A stretch of DNA of 62,139 nt from Betaproteobacteria bacterium (GTDB lineage Bacteria; Pseudomonadota; Gammaproteobacteria; Burkholderiales; Casimicrobiaceae), in the NCBI GenBank assembly GCA_016717855.1, contig JADKEV010000037.1, positions 1-62,139 on the forward strand, written 5' to 3'. Numbering within the stretch: the stretch's first letter is position 1; each line of letters starts with the position of its first letter. The notes beneath the pieces are model-generated. The model had not been told where the DNA came from, did not search any database, and saw only the letters and a list, made by a program, of their open reading frames with translations. The position numbers and the translations under genes are program-made. Positions 11,820-20,222 of this stretch are shown in pieces.

Positions 11820-13568
11820 AAGCTTGCGACTGCGACCTGTTTCGAGGTGATTTTCGGCGGCGGCTGCACTGGCAGCGTGAGCTTGAGCCGCTGCAGCAAC
11901 AGCTTGAGTTCGGGCTCCGGCTGCGTGTAGCGGGTGAGGCTGAGTTGGCGGCCATCAGTGGTCGGCACCCGCACATCGATCATCTGTATCGCGGCGAATT
12001 TCTCCAAGGCGCTGCGGGTGGTGAGGCCCGGTGCGAGTAGTTTCAAGCGCAGCCCCAGGCTGACGTGCAAGCAGTAGGCAAGGAAGGCGATGAAGACATG
12101 TGCTTCGATGCGAGCTGGCTCTTGATGGAAGATCGGTCGCAGCGCCAGATCGCCTTTCAACGTTCGAAATGCTTCTTCGACCACAACCAATTGCAAGTAG
12201 TAATTCCAGAGCTTGACCGGATCGGTCTCGGTCAGGTTGGTGCGCAACAGGTAACGGCCTTCGCGGCGGCGCACCTTGCGTAGCTTGTCACGATTGAGTT
12301 GGTAGGTGAGCGTGCTGTCTTCTTTGTTCACCGCGCAATCGATCAGCCGCCAAGCCGCTGGTGCTTTCGTCTGCGCACTGCCCAGCTTCATAAGTAGGGC
12401 ATCGCGGGTCAGCTTCATCGCTCTTAACTCGGCGAGCCGCGCCCATAGCCACTTGAGTTGGCGGCGACGCATCGAGCGTTCCTTGGCGATGCGGTCCGTA
12501 CTCTGCGCGAATACGTAGAGTTCGTTCTCCTGCGGCAGCAGCTTGACCTGGACCCCTGGGCGTGCTTCCTGCCACGGCTCGAGCAGCAGCGCCTGTTCCA
12601 AGCGGGTGAGCCGGCCCTTGGGCGTGCCGACCAGATATTGACCGGTGGCTCACCTCGCGCGCATCTCCGCCAGCACGGTCTCGGTCGACACCCCGCGATC
12701 CATGCACCACACGCGGCGGGCCTTGCCATATTGCCGCTCGATGCGCGCCAGGAACGCACGCAGCGTGGTGCTGTCGGCGGTGTTGCCAGGCAGCACCTCA
12801 TAAGCCAGTGGCAAGCCCTCTGGCGTCACCACCAGCGCAATGACGATCTGCACGCAGTCCGGGCGATGATCGCGGCCGTAGCCATGCCGGCGCTTGTCGT
12901 CTTCATCGAGCGGCGGGTCGGACTCGAAGTACGTGCTCGTCAGATCATAGAGCAGCACGTCGAAGGAGACATTGAACAGATCCCGCCAGCGTCCGATCAG
13001 ATGACTGAACAGCGCCTCCTTGTGCTCGAGCAGCCGGTCATGCCAGGCATACAGCATGTGGCTGTTAGCGATCGACGCATCCGTACCCAACAAGTCACCG
13101 AGCGCCGTCGGCCATACCAGGCCGAGCGCCGCTTCGCTCCCCGGTTCGATCAGCCGCAGGGATCGCACCGAGCCCGGGCGCGGGGGTTCTTCGGGTCGGC
13201 GGCGCGCGCCGGGCTCCAGAAGGTGTCCAACGAGCTCTTCCCACAACGCGCGGCGCCAGCCAGCAGGCCACCCCAGCGCGCGGGTCGAAGCACGCACTGG
13301 GATAACTGCAGCCGCATGATCGCATCGTCGGCCAGCACTTCGCTGCAACGATCATCGGGAAACAGCGACAGCGAGCGCACGCCGTGGGCATCTTCATCGA
13401 GGACCTCGATCGACTTGCGCCAAGCGAGCTCCTGCGAAGAGTTGATCTCACCCAGGTACAACACGTGGCGTTGCACCACGCGCCCGCCGACCACCCGACG
13501 ATTCGCCACCACACTCCAATACGTGTGCTCCTGCCGTCTTTCTTGCGAGTAATAGCACGCAGAAACAT
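11813..13568 (-). pseudogene. IS1634-family transposase, at least three frame breaks
   Basis: The N-terminus matches the IS1634 family pattern: MFLRAITRKKDG from ATG 13568, then one frame over TYWSVVANRRVVGG and RHVLYLGEINSSQ. The catalytic region follows (LLYDLTSTYFE, IVIALVVTPEGLPLAYEVLPG, RRVWCMDRGVST). The C-terminal DDE glutamate helix is YYLQLVVVEEAFRTLKGDL. Total coding extent is ~585 codons, the usual size. Frames change near 13515, 13270 and 12645, so as written it cannot make a transposase. The ORF from 12601 down to TAG 11813 is intact. Decay or sequencing indels are both possible. Confidence 0.8.
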
Positions 13569-13614
13569 CGTGCCACAAATTATCCGCAGAATTCAGTAGG
13601 GCACCAGAGGCAAA

Positions 13615-13628
13615 GTCTTCACTACACG
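13615..13628. repeat. 14-bp direct repeat, right copy (IS1634 flank)
   Basis: Second copy of GTCTTCACTACACG, 47 bp beyond the transposase start codon and in the same orientation as the left copy at 11806-11819. It may be the residue of a second copy of the same element's end, or a recombination footprint. Confidence 0.6.
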
Positions 13629-13784
13629 CGTTTCCAGCAGTATTGGCATGACCGACACTAAATGAATCAAAGATTTATCGCCCCCAGCAGCACCTGAAAT
13701 TGGCAGATTTCAGGGTCGAATCCGCAAGTGCGGCTAGATGGAACAATAGCTGCCACAGCGTGTCTCGTCTGTTCGGAGGCGAAC

Positions 13785-13856
13785 GTTGTTCGGGTCACCA
13801 TCACCGAAATCTACCGGCGCCGGTGGCATGTCGAACTCTTCTTCAGCTGGCGCTTC
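13785..13856 (+). pseudogene. scrap of an IS4-family transposase (Y-R-E region)
   Basis: About 24 codons in one frame read VVRVTITEIYRRRWHVELFF. This is the conserved IS4-family Y-x2-R-x3-E segment (Y..R...E, with R-R-W-H-V-E-L-F-F). No start, no upstream catalytic Asp residues and no continuation are visible. It is a remnant of a different element from the one at 10672-11706, and on the opposite strand. The rest of 13569-14022 holds no gene, only this scrap and the palindrome that follows. Confidence 0.55.
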
Positions 13857-13869
13857 GCAGGAGGAGATT

Positions 13870-13988
13870 CGTAGGATGGGTGGAGCGAAGCGATACCCAT
13901 CATGTCCGGGAGGCCACCCGCGCGCGGATTGTCCGTTCGTGGAAATGGAACCGCTTGATGGGTATCGCTTCGCTCCACCCATTCTACG
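13870..13988. repeat. long palindrome of the dispersed GATGGGT repeat (double copy)
   Basis: Arms 13870-13902 and 13956-13988 are 33-bp inverted repeats with one mismatch, separated by 53 bp. The arm contains GTAGGATGGGTGGAGCGAAG. Transcribed, it would form a very stable hairpin downstream of ridA. Related single copies occur at 27350-27405 and 43499-43535. The element is a dispersed intergenic palindromic repeat, a type common in Proteobacteria, and contains no gene. Confidence 0.85.
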
Positions 13989-14022
13989 GTGAATTACGGC
14001 GAGATGTTCCCGCCCCCGGCGA

Positions 14023-14418
14023 TCAATCCGGCACCACCGCCGTCGCTTCCAGCTCGATCTTCCCCGGCGCGTCGAGCAGGTCGGAGACGAAGATCATGCT
14101 CATCGCCGGGAAGTGCCGGCCCATCAGCCGCTTCCAGATCGCTCCCAATTGCGGCCGCGCGGCGAGGTACGCGGACTTGTCGCAGCAATACGCGGTGATG
14201 CGGCAGATGTGTTCCGGGCGCCCGCCCGCTTCGGCGAGCACCGCGAGCACGTTTTGCAGGGCCTGGTCGAATTGCGGGACGATGTCCGCGCTGTGGAATT
14301 CCTGGCGGGCATCCCACCCGACTTGTCCGGCGATGAAGACGATGCGGCCGGGGCGGGCCGCGATGCCGTTCGCGTAGCCGATCGGCGGGGCCCAGCCCGC
14401 GGGCAGTAGCACGTCCAT
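14023..14418 (-). CDS. ridA: RidA/YjgF/L-PSP family protein
   Basis: This 131-residue protein of the RidA family starts at ATG 14418 (MDVLLPAGWAPPIGYANGI). Typical blocks are present: RIVFIAGQVGWDA, FDQALQNVLAVLAEAGG, ICRITAYCCDKSAYLA and IFVSDLLDAPGKIELEATAV. Family members hydrolyse reactive enamine/imine intermediates or bind small ligands at trimer interfaces. The canonical catalytic Arg (usually before the C-terminal Glu) is not obvious here, while the Glu in KIELEATA is. It begins 5 bp past the stop of the rubrerythrin-like gene and is the last gene of the korA-korB operon. Similar proteins recur in anaerobic benzoate clusters, but their role there is not settled. Confidence 0.85.
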   Translation of the reverse strand: MDVLLPAGWAPPIGYANGIAARPGRIVFIAGQVGWDARQEFHSADIVPQFDQALQNVLAVLAEAGGRPEHICRITAYCCDKSAYLAARPQLGAIWKRLMGRHFPAMSMIFVSDLLDAPGKIELEATAVVPD

Positions 14419-14423
14419 GATGT

Positions 14424-15137
14424 TCAGTCCGAGAGCACGGGTGGATCGGGATCGAACGCCCAGTCGCGGTCGGGCGCCGGCGTGCGCTTGATCCATTCCG
14501 CGATCAGCCGCACGTGTCCGGTTTCCTCCGCCGCCATTTCGAGCGCGGCGCGGCGGCGCACGCCACGCGGGCGCCTTTTTCGCGAGCATCAGGAAGAACT
14601 GCTCGGCCCGCTGCTCGTTGTGATGCGCGATGGTCAGCGCATGGTGCGGCTGCATCAGGTAATGCAGGTCGCCCGCGTCGCCGGACTCCGGCGCCTCCAT
14701 GCCTTCCCAGCGATAGCCGCCGGCCGGCGGCTGGGGCGGGCTCACCCAGCCCATTTCCTCGAGGATCTGCTCGCTGTGGCGCAGTTCGATCCGCGCGAGC
14801 TTGCGAAAGAGCTCGGCCACCTCGCGGTTGTTGTGATTCTCCATCGCCTCGGCGAACTCGGCGTAGCGCTCGGCCGCCTCCGCCTCCAGCGCATACGCGT
14901 ATGCCATGAGTTCGCGCACGCTGCCGACATCCGCCTTGGCGGCATGCGCGTGGGGGGGGGGCTGGGGGGGGGGGGGGGCGGGGGGGGGGGGGGCGGGGGG
15001 GGGCCCGGCGGGCCGCGCGGTCGCTTCGCCGCGGAGAGGCTTCCGCCGCGGCTCGGCCGGCTGCTTCGCCGCGGGCGCCCTCGCGGCTGTCGCCGCCGCG
15101 CCTTGGGCGCAACAGCGGCGGTTTTCCGGGTGCTCAT
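14424..15137 (-). CDS. rubrerythrin/ferritin-like protein with Ala/Pro-rich N-terminal tail
   Basis: The start ATG 15137 overlaps the korB stop (ATGA). The C-terminal part is a ferritin-like four-helix diiron protein: ALEAEAAERYAEFAEAMENH with Glu ligands, then ARIELRHSEQILEEM with E-x2-H, then HHALTIAHHNEQRAEQFF, then EMAAEETGHVRLIAEWIKRT. This is the E, ExxH, E, ExxH pattern of rubrerythrins, whose family role is peroxide/oxygen defence. Before it lies a Lys/Ala/Pro-rich tail of ~60 residues and a poly-C (Pro codon) tract at 14952-15003. Frames change near 15080 and near 14560, so as written it is broken. There is no C-terminal rubredoxin domain. In the korAB operon it plausibly protects oxygen-sensitive ferredoxin chemistry. 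Confidence 0.7.
14952..15003. repeat. poly-G homopolymer tract inside the rubrerythrin-like gene
   Basis: Fifty-two bases are G except for four interrupting bases (CT at 14962-14963, C at 14979 and 14994). On the coding (minus) strand it reads as about 17 consecutive Pro codons with one Ser. It lies between the basic Ala/Pro tail and the ferritin fold. It is either a genuine poly-Pro linker or a two-colour sequencing artefact. Confidence 0.75.
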
Positions 15138-15980
15138 ATCGCGAATCCTTTTTCCAGGTCGGGAACCGATTTTTTCGCCTTGCCCAGCGGCGGCTGATAG
15201 GGCGGGCGCTCGCCCTTGTACAGCACCCCGATGTTGAAGCCGTCGTCGGTCATGATGCGGCGCGCGGCGCGCGAGGGATCGCTGGTGGGCGCCACCGGCG
15301 TCGCGCGCACGAGGTTCTTCCATTCGCGCTGCTCGGGCCGGAAGGTGACGCAGGGCGACAGGATCTCGACGAACGAGAAGCCCGGCGTGCCGATGGCCTC
15401 GGCGAGGATCGCCGCGGTCCCGTTGGGGTCGCCCGCGAAGGCGCGCGCGATGAAGTTCGCGCCGGCGGCCAGCGCGATCACCAGCGGATGAAAGGTGCGC
15501 AGCCCGGTGCCCCCGGGGAGAGCTTGGATCCCAGTCGGGCTCGGTGGTGGGCGAGGGCTGGCCCTTGGTCATCCCGTAGACGTGATTGTCCATGACGATG
15601 TAGGTCAGGTCGACGTTGCGCCGGCAGGCGTGCAGGAAGTGGTTGCCGCCGATCGAGTAGCCGTCGCCGTCGCCGCTGGCCACCAGCACCGTCAGGTCCG
15701 GGCGCGCGACCTTGAGGCCGGTCGCCGCGGCGAGCGAGCGGCCGTGCACGCCGTGGAAGCCGTAGCACGTCGTGTAGGCCGGTATCCGCGACGAGCAGCC
15801 GATGCCCGACACCGCGGCGACGTTCTCGGGCCGCAGCTTGAGCAGCGCCAGCGCCTTGGTGATCGACGAGAGCACGGAGTAGTCGCCGCAACCCGGGCAC
15901 CAGATCGGCTTGTAGTCGGACTTGAAGGTCGACGCGGTGACCGGCGCCGTGGCGGTAGCGGTGGCGGACGCGGTGTTCAT
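15134..15980 (-). CDS. korB: 2-oxoglutarate:ferredoxin oxidoreductase, beta subunit
   Basis: This is the thiamine-diphosphate-binding beta subunit that, with KorA, oxidises 2-oxoglutarate to succinyl-CoA and reduces ferredoxin. The start ATG 15980 overlaps the korA stop. Visible motifs are IWCPGCGDYSVLSS, SGIGCSSRIPAYTTCYGFHG, the TPP motif GDGDGYSIGGNH, and NHVYGMTKGQPSPTTEPDW. The C-terminal half (FIARAFAGDPNG, FSFVEILSPCVTF) is in another frame. The three frames used within 15510-15535 are explained by two single-base losses, restoring DWDSKLSPGGTGLRTFHPL. The length after repair (~282 residues) is normal. In Thauera this enzyme regenerates the ferredoxin used by benzoyl-CoA reductase, and its place here fits that. 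Confidence 0.9.
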
Positions 15981-17793
15981 GCTTGGCTCCCTGCCGCGCC
16001 CAGCGCGACGATCTGGTTGTGGATTTCCGCCGGCCGCATCGGCAGCGGTCCCGGGTGGCGGAAGCTGACCGCGCCCCGCGGCAGGTCGAAGTCCGACTTG
16101 AGATAGCGGCAGAACTGCCCGCCATGATTCTGCTCGACGACGACGACGCGCTCGACGCCTTCGAGCGCCGCCGCGAACAGTTCGGGCCGGGCGGGGCGAG
16201 CAGGCGGACCGAGACCAGCCTGACCGCGATGCCGTCGGCGCGCGCCCGCTCGACCGCCTCGCGCGCGGCGCCGGTGGTCGAGCCGAACGTGACCACGGCG
16301 ATCGGGCCGTCGCCCTCGATGTCGGCCCAGCGCGCGCCGAAGTCGGTCTGGGCGAGCTTCCGCTCGCGCTTGTCCAGTTGCGCACTATGGTCGGCCGCGC
16401 CGCTGGAGGGAATGCCGCGCTCGTTGTGTTCGAGACCGTCGGCCGTATACGCGGCGCCCGGCGTGCCGGGGATCGCCATCGGCGAGACGCCGCTCGCGTC
16501 GACGAGGTAGCGCTTGTACGGTTCGGCGTCGCCATTGACGCGCGCCGGCGCGGTCTTGCGCTGGCCGGCGAAGGCGACGTCGGCGGGCCGCGCGACCACC
16601 GCGCGCGACTGGCCCATGAACTGGTCGGAGAGCACGATCGCGGGCGCCTGCAGCGCCTCGGCCAGGTGCACCGCCCATTGCGTGGCCAGCATGCAGTCGG
16701 CGATCGAGTTGGGCGCGATGACCAGCCGCGGCGCGTCGCCATGCAGGCCGTTGACGGCCAGCGACAAGTCGCTCTGCTCGCTCTTCGCCGGGATCCCGGT
16801 GGAGGGACCGCCGCGCATCACGTCGACGACGACAATGGGGACTTCCGCCGCGACGGCCAGACCCAGCGCTTCGGTCATCAGCGACAGCCCGGGCCCGGAA
16901 GTCGCCGTCAGCGATGGCACACCGCCGTAGGATGCGCCGATGATCATGTTGATCGAGGCCAGTTCGTCTTCAGCCTGTACCAGCACGCCGCCGATCGCGG
17001 TCAGCGCCGGCGCCATCCATTCGAGCAACTCGGTGGCCGGGGTGATCGGGTACGCGGCGACGAAACGCACGCCGCCCTTGAGCGCGCCGTAGCCGGCGGC
17101 TTCGTTGCCGGTGATCAGCCAGTGGCGGCCGCGATCGCTCGCATCGGATGCGCCCTCGGCCCTGGCCGCGATGTGCGCCGCGCGTCCGGCCGGGGCGATG
17201 GCGGCCGCCTCGGCATAGCCGGCCTCGATCGCCGCGTGCGTCGCGGCGGGACCGTCGGCGGATTTCTTGATCGACTTGGCCGCGATCTTCTTCACCGTGG
17301 CCAGCGGCAGCCCGATCAGCCCGGCGGCCAGGCCCAGCGCCACCATGTTGGGCCACGAGCCCGGGATGGACTTGGCGATCTTCTTCATCGGCAGTTCGCG
17401 CGTGGCGGCGCCGGTGCGGGTGAAACTCTCCGGCGCCGCGCCCTGGTCGGGGTCGCCGACGATCAGGCTCGCGGCGTCCAGCGGGATTTCATCGGCGAAG
17501 CGATGGACGTTCTGCCAGTCGATGGCGACGAGGTAATCGAAGCGGTCGCCCAGGTTGTCCAGCGGCTGCGACGAGAAGCGCAGCAGCGCCGCGGCTTCGC
17601 CGCCGCGGATCTGCGGTCCGCTGGAGCGGACCATCAGGCCGTAGAGACCCGCGGCCGCCGCCGCCTCCAGCAGCATGTTCCCCGCCGTCATCACGCCGGC
17701 GCCCCCGGAGCCGGCCAGCGCCAGCGCGATGCCGGGCTGCCGCGCCGCCGCTTTGCGGGCGGGCGCCGGGCCTGAATTCTTGGTCTTGGTCAC
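15977..17793 (-). CDS. korA: 2-oxoglutarate:ferredoxin oxidoreductase, fused gamma-alpha subunit
   Basis: This ~605-residue fusion has an N-terminal gamma domain (residues ~20-200: ALALAGSGGAGVMTAGNML, SSGPQIRGGEAAALLRFS) and an alpha/pyrimidine domain (VRFVAAYPITPATELLEWM, QAEDELASINMIIGASYGG, TATSGPGLSLMTEALGLA). That arrangement is typical of KorA and distinct from four-subunit pyruvate oxidoreductases. I chose GTG 17793 because GGAG lies 6 bases upstream. A TTG 12 bp earlier is the alternative. The frame breaks at about 16190 (VRLLAP, then PELFAAALEGVERVVVVEQN in the next frame), needing one base. It is divergent from had across a 194-bp intergenic region. Reduced ferredoxin from this step drives ring reduction. 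Confidence 0.9.
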
Positions 17794-17822
17794 GGTGGTC
17801 TCCAAGTGAATGCAGCCAGTTT

Positions 17823-17847
17823 AAGGGGAGGTTGCAAAAACCCCCTT
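17823..17847. other. stem-loop between korA and had
   Basis: AAGGGG...GGTT-GCAAA-AACC...CCCTT can pair as a bulged hairpin at 17823-17847, ending in the had promoter -35 hexamer. In the korA direction it falls in the 5' leader zone. A regulatory role is only an inference. Confidence 0.35.
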
Positions 17848-17874
17848 GACAGCAAATTGGTAAATCGGTACTGT
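17846..17874 (+). promoter_or_regulatory. had-bcr operon promoter with overlapping candidate operator
   Basis: TTGACA at 17846-17851, 17-bp spacer, then TACTGT at 17869-17874 make a good sigma-70 promoter 114 bp before the had start. The 16-mer TTGGTAAATCGGTACT (17857-17872) fills the spacer and covers part of the -10. A related 16-mer overlies the -10 of the padB and hemerythrin promoters. A wider dyad, AAATTGGTA at 17854-17862 against TACTAATTT at 17877-17885 (8 of 9 bases), is centred here. The local sequence is conspicuously AT-rich compared with the surroundings. Confidence 0.6.
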
Positions 17875-17987
17875 AATACTAATTTATAGCGCAACCGGTC
17901 GTCAAGCCCTACCGCAACAACGGCGCAGCGACCGACGATGACCACAGAGCCAGGCGACAACGGCCCGGCAGAACGAAGGAGACAGGC

Positions 17988-19057
17988 ATGATTGCAGCCC
18001 ACCGCTGGGTGATGACCGCGCCGAAGGCGCCGCTGGTCATCGAAGCGTTCGATCCGCTGCCGCCGGCGGCGGATCACGTCGTCGTCGCGGTCGCCGGCTG
18101 CGGCGTCTGCCACACGGATCTCGGCTACTACTACGACGGCGTGCGCACGAACCACGCGCTGCCGCTGGCGCTGGGGCACGAGATCAGCGGCCGCGTGGTC
18201 GCGGCCGGCGCCGGCGCCGAGTCGTGGCTGGGCCGCGCGGTCATCGTCCCGGCGGTCGTCGCCTGCGGCGAATGCGACCTGTGCCGGAACGGTCGTCCGG
18301 AGATCTGCCGCAAGCAGCAGATGCCCGGCAACGACATCCAGGGCGGCTTTGCCACCCACATCACCGTTCCTGCACGAGGCTTGTGCCCGGTCGATGAGGC
18401 GCGCCTCGCCGCGGCCGGGCTCACGCTGGCCGAAGTCTCGGTGGTCGCCGATGCGCTGACCACGCCGTATGCGGCGGTCGTGCGCGCCGGCGTCAAGCCC
18501 GGCAGCCTCGCCATCGTCATCGGCGCCGGCGGCGTCGGCGGTTATTGCGTGCAGGTGGCGGCGGCGTTCGGCGCCAACGTCGTCGCCGTCGATGTCGACG
18601 CGGCCAAGCTCGAGGCGGTCGCCGGCTACGGCGCCGCGCTCACCCTCAATGCCGCCAGCTACGACGCCAAGGCACTCAAGGCGGCGATCCTGCAGTTCGC
18701 GAAGGACCGGGCCTGCCCGCGACCGAATGGTTCATCTTCGAATGCTCGGGCACCGCCGCCGGCCAGTCCACCGCGTGGGGGCTGCTGGTGCACGGCGGCA
18801 CGCTGTGCGTGGTCGGCTTCACCATGGACAAGGTCGAGGTGCGCCTCTCGAACCTGATGGCCTTCGACGCGCGCGCGCTGGGCAACTGGGGTTGCCCGCC
18901 GGAGCGCTATCCCGCGGCGCTGGACCTGGTGCTCGAGGGCAAGGTCCGCGTCAAGCCCTTCGTCGAGACCCATCCGCTGGCCGACATCAACCAGGTATTC
19001 GCCGCCGTCCACGACCGGACGATCAAGCGCCGCGTGGTGCTCACGCCGGCGCACTGA
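17988..19057 (+). CDS. had: 6-hydroxycyclohex-1-ene-1-carbonyl-CoA dehydrogenase
   Basis: This zinc-type alcohol dehydrogenase (~356 residues) oxidises 6-hydroxycyclohex-1-ene-1-carbonyl-CoA with NAD+ in the benzoyl-CoA pathway. AAGGAG lies 8 bases before ATG 17988. Catalytic zinc region: GCGVCHTDLGYYYDG and LALGHEISGRV. Structural zinc region: CGECDLCRNGRPEIC. NAD-binding Gly motif: VIGAGGVGGYCVQVAA. The C-terminal part (GLPATEWFIFECSGT, LCVVGFTMDKVEVRLSNLMA) is one frame over, needing a single base near 18708. It is the first gene of the had-oah-dch-bcrCBAD-fdx operon. The call rests on family pattern and neighbours together, since either alone would give only 'Zn-dependent alcohol dehydrogenase'. 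Confidence 0.92.
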
Positions 19058-19088
19058 TTTCACCACCTCTCCACCTTCAGGAGCCCAC

Positions 19089-20222
19089 ATGACCGCCATA
19101 CCTGTCGAGCCCGGCCTCGCCGCCGCCCTCCACGAATTCAAGAACCACGACATCGTCGACGACATCAGCCGCCCCGGCGTCCGCTACGAAAAGCGGCCGG
19201 CGAAGACGCCCGACGGCAAGGTCGTCCCGGGCCTGTACAACGCGTGGATCTGGCTGGACAACCCGGGCCAGTACAACTCGTACACGACCGACATGGTCAA
19301 GGGCGTGATCCTGGCCTTTCGCGCCGCGTCGAACGCGCGCGACGTCAACTGCGTCGTCTTCACCGGCGTGGGCGACAAGGCGTTCTGCACCGGCGGCAAC
19401 ACCAAGGAATACGCCGAGTACTACGCCGGGCAGCCGCAGGAGTACCGGCAGTACATGCGGCTGTTCAACGACATGGTCTCGGCGATCCTCGCCTGCGACA
19501 AGCCGGTGATCTGCCGCGTCAACGGGATGCGCATCGGCGGCGGGCAGGAGATCGGGATGGCCTGCGACTTCACCGTCGCGCAGGATCTCGCCCGCTTCGG
19601 GCAGGCCGGTCCCAAGCATGGGTCCGCGCCGATCGGCGGCGCCACCGACTTCCTGCCGGTGATGATAGGCGCCGAGCGCTCGATGATGGCCTGCGTGCTG
19701 TGCGAGCCGTTTTCGGCGCACAAGGCGTACTGGCTGGGCATCCTCACCGACATCGTGCCGGCGCTGAAGGTCGACGGCCAGTTCGTCGCCAACCCGCTGG
19801 TGGAAACGCAGCGGATGGCCGACGAGTTCGGGCGCTTCACCTTCGGCGAGCCGAAGACCGGCGACGCGCAGAAGGCGGCCAAGGCGCTGCTCGCGCGCGG
19901 GACCGTGGACCTGTCGCTGCTCGATGCGAAGGTCGAGGAGTTGTGCGCGAAGATGCTGCTGACCTTCCCCGACTGCACGACCAAGACGCTGGAGGAGTTG
20001 CGCAAGCCGAAGCTCGACGCCTGGAACCGCAACAAGGAAAACTCGCGCGCCTGGCTCGCGCTGAACATGATGACCGAGGCGCGGGCGGGCTTCCGCGCGT
20101 TCAACGAAGGCACGAAGGCGTCGCGCGAAGTCGATTTCGTCGCGCTGCGCCAGGCGCTGGCCGCGGGCCAGGGCTGGGACGACACCTTCACCGACAGCCT
20201 GATGCCGGCCGCCCGCCAATGA
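19089..20222 (+). CDS. oah: 6-oxocyclohex-1-ene-1-carbonyl-CoA hydrolase
   Basis: This 377-residue crotonase-superfamily enzyme adds two waters to 6-oxocyclohex-1-ene-1-carbonyl-CoA and opens the ring to 3-hydroxypimelyl-CoA. It is longer than ordinary enoyl-CoA hydratases, as expected for Oah. Visible features are the N-terminal extension (HDIVDDISRPGVRYEKRP), the oxyanion-hole regions (FTGVGDKAFCTGGNTKEYAEYY and VNGMRIGGGQEIGMA), and KHGSAPIGGATDFLPVM. AGGAGCC precedes ATG 19089 by 5 bases. The frame is intact. It overlaps dch by 4 bp (ATGA), so the two are translationally coupled. Confidence 0.95.
   Translation: MTAIPVEPGLAAALHEFKNHDIVDDISRPGVRYEKRPAKTPDGKVVPGLYNAWIWLDNPGQYNSYTTDMVKGVILAFRAASNARDVNCVVFTGVGDKAFCTGGNTKEYAEYYAGQPQEYRQYMRLFNDMVSAILACDKPVICRVNGMRIGGGQEIGMACDFTVAQDLARFGQAGPKHGSAPIGGATDFLPVMIGAERSMMACVLCEPFSAHKAYWLGILTDIVPALKVDGQFVANPLVETQRMADEFGRFTFGEPKTGDAQKAAKALLARGTVDLSLLDAKVEELCAKMLLTFPDCTTKTLEELRKPKLDAWNRNKENSRAWLALNMMTEARAGFRAFNEGTKASREVDFVALRQALAAGQGWDDTFTDSLMPAARQ

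Noticed and set aside
14742..16742. A 666-residue minus-strand protein with a poly-Pro centre
   Set aside because: It joins a shadow of korA, the first half of korB and the poly-C tract. Only the korB and rubrerythrin parts are real.
15134..17793. Pyruvate or phenylglyoxylate:acceptor oxidoreductase (PadEFGHI) instead of KorAB
   Set aside because: There are only two subunits, with a gamma-alpha fusion and no separate delta ferredoxin or flavoprotein gene. This matches KorAB next to bcr genes in Thauera.
17846..17860. An FNR box in the had promoter
   Set aside because: TTGACAGCAAATTG has one partial half-site and no matching second half, so anaerobic control there is not supported by sequence.
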